64,000 nt of DNA from Curtobacterium sp. MCLR17_032 (GCF_003234795.2 NZ_CP126268.1:1922001-1986000), one strand, 5' to 3'; counted from the first letter of the stretch, positions 23,735 to 32,432 are shown. Notes: generated by a model from the sequence alone, not told the origin. Made by a program: numbers and translations.

Positions 23735-24517
23735 TCAGACGGCGCGGGCGGTCCAGCGTCCGGCGTCCTGGGACACCGTGAGCTCGACGCCGAACGCGGT
23801 GGAGAGCGTCTCGGCGGTCAGGACGTCCGCGATCGGGCCGGCGGACTGCACGTGGCCGTCGGCGAGGACGAGCGCGTGCGTGAAGCCCGCGGGGATCTCC
23901 TCGACGTGGTGGGTGACGATGACGATCGCCGGCGAGTCCGAGCTCTGCGCGTAGCCGCCGAGGGTGCGCACCAGGCTCTCGCGGGCACCGAGGTCGAGCG
24001 ACGCGGCCGGCTCGTCGAGGAACAGCACCTCGGGGTCGGTCATCACCGCGCGGGCGATCTGGACCCGCTTCTGCTCGCCGTCGCTGAGCTCGCCGAAGCT
24101 GCGCTCGGTGAAGGCCCCGAGGCCCCACTCCTCGAGCACCCGCTGGGCACGGCGGACGTCGAGTTCCTCGTACTCCTCGTTCCAGCGGCCGGTGACCGAG
24201 TACGCGGCGGTGAGGACGACGTCGATGACCTTCTCGGTCATCGGGATCCGACGCGCGAGGGCGGTCGACGCGAAGCCGATCCGGGGGCGGAGCTCGAACA
24301 GGTCGGCGCCGCCGAGTTCGGTCCCGAGGACCTCGACCTCACCGGAGGTCGGGAACGTCTGCGCCCCGGCGACCTGCAGCAGCGTGGTCTTGCCGGCACC
24401 GTTCGCGCCGAGCACCACCCAGCGCTCGTCGTCCTGCACCTCCCACGAGATCCCGTCGAGGATGGTGGACCCGTCACGGACCACGGAGACGTCTGACAAG
24501 CGCACGACCGAGGGCAT
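23735..24517 (-). CDS. ABC transporter ATP-binding protein
   Basis: A 260-residue single ATPase domain. Walker A is GANGAGKTT at 37-45, the signature is ELSDGEQKR, Walker B is [10 protein letters not shown], and the switch His is in [18 protein letters not shown] and the C-terminal [10 protein letters not shown] resemble ATPases of the ModF/YlmA type, which often stand alone without a permease. No membrane partner lies nearby, so its transport role is unclear and it might regulate something else. The ATG at 24517 follows TAGGCT by 6 nt, so the mRNA is probably leaderless. Confidence 0.88.
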   Translation of the reverse strand: MPSVVRLSDVSVVRDGSTILDGISWEVQDDERWVVLGANGAGKTTLLQVAGAQTFPTSGEVEVLGTELGGADLFELRPRIGFASTALARRIPMTEKVIDVVLTAAYSVTGRWNEEYEELDVRRAQRVLEEWGLGAFTERSFGELSDGEQKRVQIARAVMTDPEVLFLDEPAASLDLGARESLVRTLGGYAQSSDSPAIVIVTHHVEEIPAGFTHALVLADGHVQSAGPIADVLTAETLSTAFGVELTVSQDAGRWTARAV

Positions 24518-24523
24518 GTCGCC

Positions 24524-24529
24524 AGCCTA
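24524..24529 (-). promoter_or_regulatory. -10 hexamer TAGGCT, leaderless promoter of the ABC ATPase gene
   Basis: TAGGCT ends 6 nt before the ATG at 24517 on the minus strand. Confidence 0.6.
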
Positions 24530-24590
24530 CGCGAGCGCGGTCCGCTCCCCCGTCAGCGCCGCGCGTGCGGTGGACGACGGGTGACGGACA

Positions 24591-24631
24591 GGAGGCCCGG
24601 TGCCGGTCTCGGGGACCGGCACCGGGCCTCC
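24591..24631. terminator. Palindromic repeat / terminator downstream of glgA
   Basis: Perfect 17-bp arms (GGAGGCCCGGTGCCGGT and its complement) around a 7-nt loop. It is a member of the dispersed GGGAGGCCCGG family and sits just after the glgA stop. Confidence 0.8.
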
Positions 24632-24655
24632 AGGCCGTCGGCACGTGCGACGCGG

Positions 24656-25852
24656 TCAGCGACCGGCGAGCACCTCGTCGTAGACCGCGCGGGTCTTCGT
24701 GGCGATGGCACCCCAGGTGAACTCGCTCTCGACGCGCAGACGACCGGCGCGCCCCATGAGCTTGGCGAGCCCGAGGTCGGCGAGCACCTCGTTGAGGGTC
24801 GCGGCGAGGTCGGCGACGTAGCGGTCGGGATCGGTCGGCGTACCGGTGCCGTCGGTCGCCTGGTCGATCGGCACGATGCGGCCGGTCAGGCCGTCGGCGA
24901 CGACCTCGGGGATGCCGCCGGTCTTCGTACCGACGACGGGGATGCCGCAGGCCATGGCCTCGAGGTTCACGATGCCGAGCGGCTCGTAGATCGACGGGCA
25001 GACGAACACGGTCGCACTCGAGAGGACGTTGACGATCTCGCGGTGTTCGAGCATCCGGTCGATCCAGACGACGCCGTTGCGGCGGGTCCGCAGGTCCTCG
25101 ACCAGTCCGGTGACCTCGGCGAGGATCTCGGGTGTGTCGGGGGCGCCGGCGCAGAGCACGACCTGGACGTCCTCGGGCAGGGACGCCACCGCGCGGAGCA
25201 GGTAGGGCAGCCCCTTCTGGCGCGTGATGCGGCCGACGAAGACCACGCTGGGGCGGTCCGGGTCGATGCCGAGGGCGCGGACGGCGTCGTCGTCGCGCTC
25301 GGGCTTCCAGTCGTCGATGTCGATGCCGTTGTAGACGACCTTCACCCGGGACGGGTCGATCGACGGGTAGGAGCGCAGGATGTCCGCGCGCATCGCCTTC
25401 GACACCGCGACGACGCCGTCCGCGTTGGTGAACGCCTCGCGCTCCATCCAGCTGGACAGGCGGTACCCGCCGCCGAGCTGCTCGGCCTTCCAGGGGCGGA
25501 GCGGCTCGAGGCTGTGGGCCGTGACGACGTGCGGGATGCCGTGGGTGAGCTGCGCCAGACGCCCCGCTGAATTGGCGTACCAGGTGTGCGAGTGCACGAG
25601 GTCGGCACCCTCGACGTCGGCCGCGATCTGCACGTCGGTGCCGAGAGCCTGCAGCGCACCGTTCGCCTGCTCGAGGCCCGCGGGCGTGCGGTATGCCCAG
25701 ACACCCTGTTCGTCGCGGAAGCCCCCGAAGGCCCGGACACGGACGTCGGTGTCCGTCCCGGACCGCAGCGCCGCGGTCAGCTGGGCAACGTGGACACCGG
25801 CTCCGCCGTAGACCTCCGGCGGATACTCCCTGGTCAGTAGATCGACTCGCAC
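24656..25852 (-). CDS. glgA: Glycogen synthase, ADP-glucose type (actinobacterial GlgA)
   Basis: A 398-residue GT4/GT5-like enzyme that transfers glucose from ADP-glucose in glycogen or alpha-glucan synthesis; in some actinobacteria the same enzyme makes maltose-1-phosphate. The start [21 protein letters not shown] is the donor-binding opening. [32 protein letters not shown] and [23 protein letters not shown] are the expected C-terminal-domain motifs. The start is GTG 6 nt after TAGTTT. It diverges from glgC across 47 bp, so both enzymes of ADP-glucose use are controlled from one short region. Confidence 0.93.
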   Translation of the reverse strand: MRVDLLTREYPPEVYGGAGVHVAQLTAALRSGTDTDVRVRAFGGFRDEQGVWAYRTPAGLEQANGALQALGTDVQIAADVEGADLVHSHTWYANSAGRLAQLTHGIPHVVTAHSLEPLRPWKAEQLGGGYRLSSWMEREAFTNADGVVAVSKAMRADILRSYPSIDPSRVKVVYNGIDIDDWKPERDDDAVRALGIDPDRPSVVFVGRITRQKGLPYLLRAVASLPEDVQVVLCAGAPDTPEILAEVTGLVEDLRTRRNGVVWIDRMLEHREIVNVLSSATVFVCPSIYEPLGIVNLEAMACGIPVVGTKTGGIPEVVADGLTGRIVPIDQATDGTGTPTDPDRYVADLAATLNEVLADLGLAKLMGRAGRLRVESEFTWGAIATKTRAVYDEVLAGR

Positions 25853-25858
25853 GCGTTC

Positions 25859-25864
25859 AAACTA
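25859..25864 (-). promoter_or_regulatory. -10 hexamer TAGTTT, leaderless promoter of glgA
   Basis: TAGTTT ends 6 nt before the GTG at 25852. It lies within 23 bp of the opposite glgC hexamer. Confidence 0.6.
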
Positions 25865-25886
25865 ACGGGTTCCCAGTGCTGACGCC

Positions 25887-25892
25887 TACTGT
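25887..25892 (+). promoter_or_regulatory. -10 hexamer TACTGT, leaderless promoter of glgC
   Basis: TACTGT ends 7 nt before the ATG at 25900 on the plus strand. Confidence 0.65.
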
Positions 25893-25899
25893 GAGCGAC

Positions 25900-27141
25900 A
25901 TGGCAACGAAGAAGGTTTTCGGCATCGTGCTCGCTGGCGGCGAGGGCAAACGGCTCATGCCCCTCACGGCGGACCGTGCGAAGCCCGCCGTGCCGTTCGG
26001 TGGGAACTTCCGCCTCGTGGACTTCGCGCTGTCGAACCTGGTCAACTCCGGGCTGCAGCGCATCGTCGTCCTGACGCAGTACAAGTCGCACTCACTGGAC
26101 CGGCACGTCTCCCTGACCTGGCGCATGGAGGGGCTGCTCGGCTCCTACGTGGCCTCCGTCCCCGCTCAGCAGCGGCTCGGCAAGCGCTGGTTCGCCGGCT
26201 CCGCCGACGCGATCCTGCAGTCCCTGAACCTGATGCGTGATGAGCGGCCCGACATCGTCGTCGTGGTCGGCGCGGACCACGTGTACCGGATGGACTTCTC
26301 CCAGATGGTGGAGGCGCACATCGCCTCGGGCCGCAGCGCCACCGTGGCGGCCATCCGCCAGCCGATCGAGCTCGCGGACCAGTTCGGCGTCATCAAGGTC
26401 GACGACGCGGACCCCACCCGGATCGAGGCGTTCCTCGAGAAGCCGAAGGACGCCACCGGCCTGCCGGACTCCCCGCACGAGGTCCTGGCGTCGATGGGCA
26501 ACTACGTGTTCGACGCCGACGCCCTGGTGGACGCGGTCCTCCGCGACGGCCAGATCGAGTCGTCCGACCACGACATGGGCGGCGACATCATCCCGGACTT
26601 CGTCGCACGCGGCGACGCCGGCGTCTACGACCTGCAGCGCAACGAGGTCCCCGGCTCGAACGACCGCGACAAGTACTACTGGCGCGACGTGGGCACGATC
26701 GACTCGTTCTTCGACGCCCACATGGACCTCATCGCGCCGGTCCCGGTCTTCAACCTGTACAACCAGGACTGGCCGATCTTCAACCAGCAGACCAACCTGC
26801 CGCCGGCGAAGTTCGTGCGCGACGCCAACGGCAACACCGGCGCCACCGTGGACTCCATCGTGTCGCTCGGCTGCCTGCTCTCCGGAGCCCAGGTCGAGCG
26901 CAGCGTCATCGGTCCGTGGGCGACGATCGACTCGCAGGCGAAGGTGCTCGACTCGATCGTCTTCGAGCGCGCGACCATCGGTGCCGGCGCGATCGTGAAC
27001 CGAGCGATCCTGGACAAGGACGTCGTCCTCGCACCGGGCGCCCACGTCGGTGTCGACCGCGAGGCCGACGAGGCCCGTGGGTTCACCGTCACCGACTCCG
27101 GTATCACGGTGGTCGGCAAGGGCGTCCGCGTCGACGCCTGA
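25900..27141 (+). CDS. glgC: Glucose-1-phosphate adenylyltransferase
   Basis: A 413-residue nucleotidyltransferase that makes ADP-glucose from glucose-1-phosphate and ATP, the first committed step of glycogen synthesis. Motifs are [28 protein letters not shown] at the start (nucleotide loop plus allosteric Lys/Arg region), [12 protein letters not shown] (metal Asp), EAFLEKP, and [13 protein letters not shown]. The last third is the left-handed beta-helix. The ATG is 7 nt after TACTGT, and an extension upstream has no homology. It is divergent from glgA and is followed by serB. Confidence 0.95.
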   Translation: MATKKVFGIVLAGGEGKRLMPLTADRAKPAVPFGGNFRLVDFALSNLVNSGLQRIVVLTQYKSHSLDRHVSLTWRMEGLLGSYVASVPAQQRLGKRWFAGSADAILQSLNLMRDERPDIVVVVGADHVYRMDFSQMVEAHIASGRSATVAAIRQPIELADQFGVIKVDDADPTRIEAFLEKPKDATGLPDSPHEVLASMGNYVFDADALVDAVLRDGQIESSDHDMGGDIIPDFVARGDAGVYDLQRNEVPGSNDRDKYYWRDVGTIDSFFDAHMDLIAPVPVFNLYNQDWPIFNQQTNLPPAKFVRDANGNTGATVDSIVSLGCLLSGAQVERSVIGPWATIDSQAKVLDSIVFERATIGAGAIVNRAILDKDVVLAPGAHVGVDREADEARGFTVTDSGITVVGKGVRVDA

Positions 27142-27180
27142 CCCGTTCCGCTCCCCCGTCGTGACCTGACGACGTCACGG

Positions 27181-27212
27181 GGCACCCGACCCCGCTACCG
27201 TGGTCGGGTGCC
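27181..27212. repeat. Perfect inverted repeat around the serB promoter and start codon
   Basis: GGCACCCGACC (27181-27191) and GGTCGGGTGCC (27202-27212) are perfect 11-bp arms. The 10-bp loop holds the serB -10 hexamer TACCGT, and the right arm covers the GTG start. It may be a glgC terminator, an operator or both. Confidence 0.8.
27196..27201 (+). promoter_or_regulatory. -10 hexamer TACCGT, leaderless promoter of serB
   Basis: TACCGT ends 6 nt before the GTG at 27208; it lies in the loop of a perfect inverted repeat. Confidence 0.6.
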
Positions 27213-27846
27213 CCGTTTCCTCGTCGTCCTCGATGCCGATTCGACCCTGCTCGAGGACGAGGTCATCGAGCTCCTCGCCGACGCGGCGGGGACCCGGCCA
27301 CAGGTCCAGGCGGTGACGGAGCGCGCCATGCGCGGCGAGATCGACTTCGCCGAGAGCCTCCGGGAGCGGGTCGCGACGTTGGCGGGCCTCCCGGTCGACA
27401 CGTTCGCCCGCGCGCAGCAGGCCGTCCGCGTCACCCGTGGTGCCGACGAGCTGGTGCGCGGGGTGCACGCCGCCGGCGGGACGGTCGCCGTCGTGTCGGG
27501 TGGCTTCCACGAGGTGCTCGACCCCTTCGCCGCCGGGCTCGGACTCGACCACTGCCGGGCGAACCGGCTGGAGACGCAGGACGGCGTGCTCACCGGGCGT
27601 GTCGCGGGTGTGGTCGTCGACGCGCAGGCGAAGGCGGACGCGCTCCGGTCCTGGGCGGCTGCGGACGGCGTGCCGCTCGCCCGCACGGTGGCCGTGGGTG
27701 ACGGTGCCAACGACCTGGCGATGATGGCGGTCGCGGGGCTCGCCGTCGCGTTCGACGCGAAGCCGCGGGTGCGGGCGGAGGCGGACGTCGCCGTCGTCGA
27801 CCGTGACCTGTCCGTCGTCCTCGCCACCCTCGGCCTGCGCGGCTGA
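27208..27846 (+). CDS. serB: Phosphoserine phosphatase
   Basis: A 212-residue HAD phosphatase that removes phosphate from phosphoserine in the last step of serine synthesis. Motif I is LDADSTLLEDE (Asp9 nucleophile, Asp11 acid), motif II is in VAVVSGGF, Lys in QAKADALRSW is motif III, and AVGDGANDLAMM is motif IV. The SGGFHEV and ANRLETQDG segments are specific to SerB. It lacks the N-terminal ACT domain found in some actinobacterial SerB proteins. GTG start 6 nt after TACCGT. Confidence 0.9.
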   Translation: MPRFLVVLDADSTLLEDEVIELLADAAGTRPQVQAVTERAMRGEIDFAESLRERVATLAGLPVDTFARAQQAVRVTRGADELVRGVHAAGGTVAVVSGGFHEVLDPFAAGLGLDHCRANRLETQDGVLTGRVAGVVVDAQAKADALRSWAAADGVPLARTVAVGDGANDLAMMAVAGLAVAFDAKPRVRAEADVAVVDRDLSVVLATLGLRG

Positions 27847-27889
27847 CGCGCCGCCGGCCGGCTGCGCCGCGCGCGGCGGGCCGCGGCGT

Positions 27890-27963
27890 GGCCGAGCCTC
27901 GGCCCCGCGGACAGTTCGCGCCTCTGAACCGACGCAAAGTGTCCGCCCAGCCGAGGCTCGGCC
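27890..27963. repeat. Nested inverted repeat between serB and fabG
   Basis: Arms GGCCGAGCCTCGGCC and GCCGAGGCTCGGCC, each themselves palindromic, enclose a second pair GCGGACA/TGTCCGC and a 26-nt loop. It lies between convergent serB and fabG and may be a terminator or structured element. Confidence 0.7.
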
Positions 27964-27976
27964 CGCGCTCAGTCGG

Positions 27977-28690
27977 TCAGTGGCCCATGCCCAGGCCGCC
28001 GTCGACCGGGATGACCGCGCCGGAGATGTAGCCCGCGCCGTCGCCCGCCAGGAAGAGCGTGGCGTCCGCGACGTCGTCCACGCTGCCGTAGCGCGCCGCC
28101 GGGATCGCCTTCTTGAACTCGGCCTGCAGCTCGTCAGACAGGGCGGCGGTCATGTCGGTCTGGATGAACCCCGGCGCGACGACGTTGGCCGTGATGCCGC
28201 GGGAGCCGAGCTCGCGCGTGATGGACCGGGCCATGCCGACCAGCGCGGCCTTGGACGAGGCGTAGTTGACCTGCCCGATCTGCCCGTACGCCCCGACGAC
28301 GCTCGACATCAGGACGATGCGGCCGAACTTCGCCTTCATCATCCCCTTCGTCGCGCGCTTGACCACGCGGAAGGTGCCGGTCAGGTTCGTGTCGACGACG
28401 CTGGTGAAGTTTTCTTCCGACATCCGGAGCAGCAGCTGGTCGTTCGTGATGCCGGCGTTCGCGACCAGGACCTCGATCGGCCCGAGCGCTGCCTCGACCT
28501 CGGTGAAGGCGCGGTCGACCGACGCGGTGTCGGTGATGTCGGCCTGCACGGTGAGCGCACCCTCGGGGCCGCCCTGCCCGCTCCGCGAGGTGACGGCGAC
28601 CCGGTGCCCGGCGGCGACGAAGCGGGCTGCCAGCGCGTGGCCGATGCCGCGGTTGCCGCCGGTGATGAGGACGGTACGGGGGGTGGTCAT
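27977..28690 (-). CDS. fabG: 3-oxoacyl-[acyl-carrier-protein] reductase, FabG-type SDR
   Basis: A 237-residue classical short-chain dehydrogenase that reduces 3-oxoacyl-ACP with NADPH in fatty acid elongation. TGGNRGIG at 10-17 binds the cofactor, NAG at 78-80 is present, and the catalytic Ser130, Tyr143 and Lys147 lie in SSVVGAYGQIGQVNYASSKAA. The ending GYISGAVIPVDGGLGMGH is typical of actinobacterial FabG1. The start is an ATG at 28690 preceded by GGAGCGACC. It is alone here, with no inhA or acyl-carrier gene next to it. Confidence 0.85.
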   Translation of the reverse strand: MTTPRTVLITGGNRGIGHALAARFVAAGHRVAVTSRSGQGGPEGALTVQADITDTASVDRAFTEVEAALGPIEVLVANAGITNDQLLLRMSEENFTSVVDTNLTGTFRVVKRATKGMMKAKFGRIVLMSSVVGAYGQIGQVNYASSKAALVGMARSITRELGSRGITANVVAPGFIQTDMTAALSDELQAEFKKAIPAARYGSVDDVADATLFLAGDGAGYISGAVIPVDGGLGMGH

Positions 28691-28821
28691 GGTCGCTCCG
28701 TTCGCTGGTGGTCGCTGGCCTGCCGGGGCCTCGCGGCTCCGGACACAGCGCCAGCGAGCCTACCGGTGCACTCCGCGACGGCCGGTCTCCGCACGACCGT
28801 CCGGATGTCGTCCCCCGGGCG

Positions 28822-28827
28822 TAAACT
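28822..28827 (+). promoter_or_regulatory. -10 hexamer TAAACT for the DUF3099-SURF1 operon
   Basis: TAAACT on the plus strand predicts a transcript start near 28834 and a leader of about 22 nt carrying GGAG before the ATG at 28856. Confidence 0.5.
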
Positions 28828-28855
28828 GGAGGTCGGCAGACGGAGACCCCACCGC

Positions 28856-29371
28856 ATGAACCGCAAGAACCCGCAGGACCCGAGCGGCCCGCGCATCCAG
28901 CTCCAGCGATCGGTGCCGGAACACGTGACCGCAGAGCCGATGTCGTCGCAGAACATCACGACGCTCCCGGACAACCCGGAGATCGACCGCGCCCACCGGC
29001 TGTCCCGCTACGTGTGGCAGATGGCCTTCCGTGTCGTCTGTTTCGTCGGGGCCGTGCTGATCTGGAGCGCCTGGCACTCCTGGATCGCCGTGCTGCCGAT
29101 CGTCGCCGCCGCCGTCGTCCCCTGGGTCGCGGTCGTGCTGGCGAACGCCGGCAACCGCACCGGCGGCGACGTCGTCCGACCGGGTGGTGCGGTCGAGCTG
29201 TACGACGCGGTCGACCCGCGCCTCCGCGACGAGCAGGAAGACGCACGCGCCCAGGCCTACCGGGCTGAGCAGGAGCGCCTGCGCGACCAGGCCCGGCGTG
29301 CGCAGGAGGACTGGCAGCGCAACGGTGACCGGTCGCGCGTCTGGACCGCACGGAACGGCGGCCGCCGCTGA
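28856..29371 (+). CDS. DUF3099 family membrane protein
   Basis: A 171-residue protein with two membrane spans in the middle (residues ~62-80 and ~83-103: RVVCFVGAVLIWSAW and AVLPIVAAAVVPWVAVVLANAG). The pattern matches DUF3099, a small actinobacterial membrane family of unknown role. The C-terminal third is charged and helical (RDEQEDARAQAYRAEQERLR), a likely coiled coil. Its stop overlaps the next start (TGATG), and SURF1 follows, so a link to cytochrome oxidase assembly is possible. ATG at 28856 with GGAG upstream. Confidence 0.8.
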   Translation: MNRKNPQDPSGPRIQLQRSVPEHVTAEPMSSQNITTLPDNPEIDRAHRLSRYVWQMAFRVVCFVGAVLIWSAWHSWIAVLPIVAAAVVPWVAVVLANAGNRTGGDVVRPGGAVELYDAVDPRLRDEQEDARAQAYRAEQERLRDQARRAQEDWQRNGDRSRVWTARNGGRR

Positions 29372-29646
29372 TGGGAGCGACCTTCGACCTGTTCACCGAA
29401 CCCGGCGCGACGCCGGTGTGTTCGCGGGCCGGTTGTTCGTCGACGGCCGCGTGGCGGGTGAACTGGCGGAACCCCCGGATCCACGCCGAGGACCGCGTGA
29501 AGATCTGGGCGGCCTGCGACGACCACTGCGACTTCCTCGCCGACTACCTGCGGTCGCGCTCGTTCCCGGTCCGCGTGACCGGCATCGACGACGACGTGGA
29601 GCACCTCGACGACACCACCGCGCGCGTCGCGGGTGACGGGCGATGA
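29371..29646 (+). CDS. Small cysteine-containing protein, unknown function
   Basis: A 91-residue soluble protein with four cysteines in two close pairs (PVCSRAGC and ACDDHC), which could form a zinc site, separated by WRVNWRNPRIHAEDRVKIW. I recall close relatives in actinobacteria being labelled 'acetone carboxylase', which does not fit such a small protein and is probably a wrong name carried through databases. It overlaps both neighbours (TGATG and ATGA), so it is translated with the DUF3099 and SURF1 proteins. Its role is unknown. Confidence 0.75.
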   Translation: MGATFDLFTEPGATPVCSRAGCSSTAAWRVNWRNPRIHAEDRVKIWAACDDHCDFLADYLRSRSFPVRVTGIDDDVEHLDDTTARVAGDGR

Positions 29647-30629
29647 CCGAGGGCTTCGACCCCGGTTCCCGGTACGGGCGGCGCCACGCGGCACGGATCC
29701 GCCAGGCGCAGGACGGTTCCGTGACGTCGGCGGACAGCGACACCACGTCTGCCCGAGACGGCGGCCCTGCCGAGCCCTTCGTCGGCTGGCACTTCGTCCG
29801 CAGTCGCCGTTGGCTCGGCTACTTCGCCATCGCCGTCGCGTTCGCGATCATCTGCACGCTGTTCGGCATGTGGCAGTGGGACCGCCGGAACGAAGCCGTC
29901 CGCCAGAACGACCAGATCGCGGCGAACTACGACCACGCCCCGGTCCCGGTCGACCAGGTGCTCCCCCGCGCCGGCACCTGGAGCAACGACTTGACCTGGC
30001 TGCGTGCGAGCGTCACCGGCCGGTACGACACCGACCACCAGCTACTCGTCCGCAACCGCGTCCACAACGGGCAGCCCGGCTTCGAGGTCCTCGTCCCGCT
30101 GGTCACCGACGACGGGCGCGCCTTCGTCGTCGACCGCGGGTGGGTCCCCACGGGCAACAAGCAGGACGCCCCGGACAGCATCCCGGCGCCGCCGACCGGC
30201 ACCGTCACCGTCGTCGTGCGTCTGCAGCAGTCCGAGCCCCGCATCCCCGGCCGCACCGACCCGGCGAACACCGACCAGGTGCAGTCCGTCACGCTGCCGG
30301 ACGTCGCGGACAAGGCCGGCCACCCGATCTGGACCGGTGCGTACGGCCAACTCGACAGCGAGACACCGGCCCCGTCGGAGCGTGCGCCCCTCGGCTGGGA
30401 CCGCCCCAGTGCGGACACCGGCCTGCACCTCAGCTACTTCATCCAGTGGTTCCTGTTCGCCGTCGGGGGCTTCGGGTTCCTGGCCTACGTGATGGTGCAG
30501 GAGTACCGGAACCTCAACCAGGACGACCCGGAGGAGCGCGAGCGCGCCCTCGACCGGCAGCGCCGCAAGGACGCGAAGCCGAAGTCGGACGCCGAGATCG
30601 AGGACGAGCTGCTCACGTCCCGTCGCTGA
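29643..30629 (+). CDS. SURF1 family cytochrome oxidase assembly protein
   Basis: A 328-residue protein with two membrane spans flanking a large outer domain: YFAIAVAFAIICTLFGMWQW near residues 60-79 and FIQWFLFAVGGFGFLAYVMV near residue 270. The second ends with EYRNLNQDD. The QW.R pattern (MWQWDRRNEA), the central GYVDRGWV-like FVVDRGWVPTG and DTGLHLSYFIQWF are SURF1 hallmarks. It helps assemble the aa3 oxidase and insert heme a; ctaA and ctaB, which make heme a, lie 7-10 kb downstream. ATG overlaps the preceding stop (ATGA). Confidence 0.88.
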   Translation: MTEGFDPGSRYGRRHAARIRQAQDGSVTSADSDTTSARDGGPAEPFVGWHFVRSRRWLGYFAIAVAFAIICTLFGMWQWDRRNEAVRQNDQIAANYDHAPVPVDQVLPRAGTWSNDLTWLRASVTGRYDTDHQLLVRNRVHNGQPGFEVLVPLVTDDGRAFVVDRGWVPTGNKQDAPDSIPAPPTGTVTVVVRLQQSEPRIPGRTDPANTDQVQSVTLPDVADKAGHPIWTGAYGQLDSETPAPSERAPLGWDRPSADTGLHLSYFIQWFLFAVGGFGFLAYVMVQEYRNLNQDDPEERERALDRQRRKDAKPKSDAEIEDELLTSRR

Positions 30630-30645
30630 CGGACCGACAGCACGC

Positions 30646-30701
30646 ACAGACGGAACGGGAGGCCCGTGGCGGTGTCGCCACGGGCCTCCCGTTCCGTCTG
30701 T
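30646..30701. terminator. 25-bp perfect palindrome, GGGAGGCCCGT family, convergent terminator
   Basis: Arms of 25 bp with no mismatch around a 6-nt loop GGTGTC lie between convergent SURF1 and ABC-F genes. The core is ACGGGAGGCCCGTGGC and its complement. Confidence 0.85.
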
Positions 30702-30717
30702 CGTGCCGGTGCGCGCG

Positions 30718-32316
30718 TCAGGCGAGCTCGATGAGCTCCGCGTAGTCCTTGTTCCAGTGGTCCTCGGTGCCGTCCGGGAGCAGCAGCACACGCTCGGGGT
30801 TGAGCGCCTCGACCGCACCCGCGTCGTGGGACACGAGGACGACGGCGCCCTCGAAGCCGGCGAGGGCATTGAGGATCTCCTCACGCGACGCGGGGTCCAG
30901 GTTGTTCGTGGGCTCGTCGAGCAGCAGCACGTTCGCTCCCGAGACGACGATCATCGCGAGCGACAGACGCGTCTTCTCACCGCCGGAGAGCACGCCGGCC
31001 TTCTTGTAGCCGTCGTCACCGGTGAACAGGAACGACCCGAGCACCCGGCGGGCCTCGGTCTCGTTGAGGTCGGTCGACGCCGAGACCATGTTCTCGATCA
31101 CCGTGCGGTTGACGTCGATGTTCTCGTGCTCCTGCGCGTAGTACCCGATGCGCAGGCCGTGGCCGGGCTGGACCTCACCAGTGTCCGGCGCGTCGGCACC
31201 TGCCAGGATGCGGAGCAACGTCGTCTTGCCGGCACCGTTGAACCCGAGGATGACCACACGTGAACCGCGGTCGATCGCCAGGTCGACGCCCGCGAAGATC
31301 TCGAGCGAGCCGTAGGACTTCGACAGCCCCTCGGCCATCAGCGGCGTCCGACCACACGGAGCCGGCGTGGGGAACCGGATCTTCGCGACACGGTCGGCCA
31401 CGCGCTCGTCCTCGAGGCCCGCGAGCAGCTTGTCGGCACGGGCGACCATCTGGTGCGCCGCAGCGGCCTTCGACGCCTTCGCACCGAAGCGAGCAGCCTG
31501 GTCCTTCAGCGTCGCGGCCTTCTTCTCGGCACCGGCGCGCTCCTTGCGACGACGCTCCTCGTCGGCGACGCGCTGCCGCTGGTAGAGCTTCCAGCCCATG
31601 TTGTAGATGTCGATGGTCTGCCGGTTCGCGTCGAGGTAGAAGACGCGGTTCACGACCTCGTCCACCAGCTCCACGTCGTGGGAGATGACGATCACACCGC
31701 CCGCGTAGGTCTTGAGGTGCTCGCGGAGCCACACGACCGAGTCGGCGTCGAGGTGGTTCGTCGGCTCGTCGAGGATCATCGTGTCCGCGTCGGAGAACAG
31801 GATGCGCGCGAGCTCGATACGACGACGCTGACCACCGGAGAGCGTCTTGAGCTGCTGGTCGAGGATGCGGTCCGGCAGCTTGAGGTTCGACGCGATCGAC
31901 GCCGCCTCGGCCTCGGCCGCGTAGCCACCCAGCGCATTGAACTCGTCGTCCAGACGGGAGTACCGCTTCATCGCCTTCTCGGCGACCGCCGGGTCCGTGC
32001 TGGCCATGTCGAGCGTGGCCTTGCGGATGCCGTCGACGAGCTCACCGAGGCCGCGGGCGTCGAGGATCCGCTTGCGGGCGGTGTCCTCGGGGTTCCCGGA
32101 GCGCGGGTCCTGCGGCAGGTAGCCGATCTCACCAGACCGCTGGATCGTGCCGTCGGTCGGCGCGGCCTCACCCGCCAGGGCCTTGGTCATGGTGGTCTTC
32201 CCCGCGCCGTTCCGGCCGACGAGGCCGATCTTGTCACCCCGCTCGACGCGGAAGGACACGTTCTCCATCAGGAGGCGAGCCCCGACGCGGATCTCGAGTT
32301 CGTGCACGGCAAGCAC
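30718..32316 (-). CDS. ABC-F family ATPase (ribosome-associated type)
   Basis: A 532-residue soluble protein with two ATPase domains and no membrane spans. Domain 1 has [17 protein letters not shown] and MILDEPTNHLD; domain 2 has [17 protein letters not shown] and LLLDEPTNNLD. The linker between them (about residues 245-315, rich in Lys, Arg, Ala and Glu) is the P-site tRNA-interacting motif region of ABC-F proteins that act on ribosomes. It may adjust translation or give antibiotic protection; which cannot be told. GTG at 32316 is the given start, but no clear ribosome site or leaderless hexamer supports it, so a nearby start is possible. Confidence 0.88.
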   Translation of the reverse strand: MLAVHELEIRVGARLLMENVSFRVERGDKIGLVGRNGAGKTTMTKALAGEAAPTDGTIQRSGEIGYLPQDPRSGNPEDTARKRILDARGLGELVDGIRKATLDMASTDPAVAEKAMKRYSRLDDEFNALGGYAAEAEAASIASNLKLPDRILDQQLKTLSGGQRRRIELARILFSDADTMILDEPTNHLDADSVVWLREHLKTYAGGVIVISHDVELVDEVVNRVFYLDANRQTIDIYNMGWKLYQRQRVADEERRRKERAGAEKKAATLKDQAARFGAKASKAAAAHQMVARADKLLAGLEDERVADRVAKIRFPTPAPCGRTPLMAEGLSKSYGSLEIFAGVDLAIDRGSRVVILGFNGAGKTTLLRILAGADAPDTGEVQPGHGLRIGYYAQEHENIDVNRTVIENMVSASTDLNETEARRVLGSFLFTGDDGYKKAGVLSGGEKTRLSLAMIVVSGANVLLLDEPTNNLDPASREEILNALAGFEGAVVLVSHDAGAVEALNPERVLLLPDGTEDHWNKDYAELIELA

Positions 32317-32374
32317 AGTGGACGTCCAATCAGTTGGTGGGTTTGCACAACGGTGTGTGCGGGAGGTGCACCGC

Positions 32375-32380
32375 TACGCT
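32375..32380 (+). promoter_or_regulatory. Candidate -10 hexamer TACGCT for bioY
   Basis: TACGCT on the plus strand predicts a start near 32387, about 46 nt before the bioY ATG. Confidence 0.4.
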
Positions 32381-32392
32381 GACGGGAACCGA

Positions 32393-32410
32393 TGGTCCAG
32401 AACAGGACCA
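32393..32410. promoter_or_regulatory. Palindrome in the bioY leader, possible operator
   Basis: TGGTCCAGAACAGGACCA has perfect 6-bp arms and lies between the predicted transcript start and the bioY ribosome site. It does not clearly match a known biotin-regulator site. Confidence 0.4.
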
Positions 32411-32432
32411 GCAGTCCATTCTAGGAGAATCC

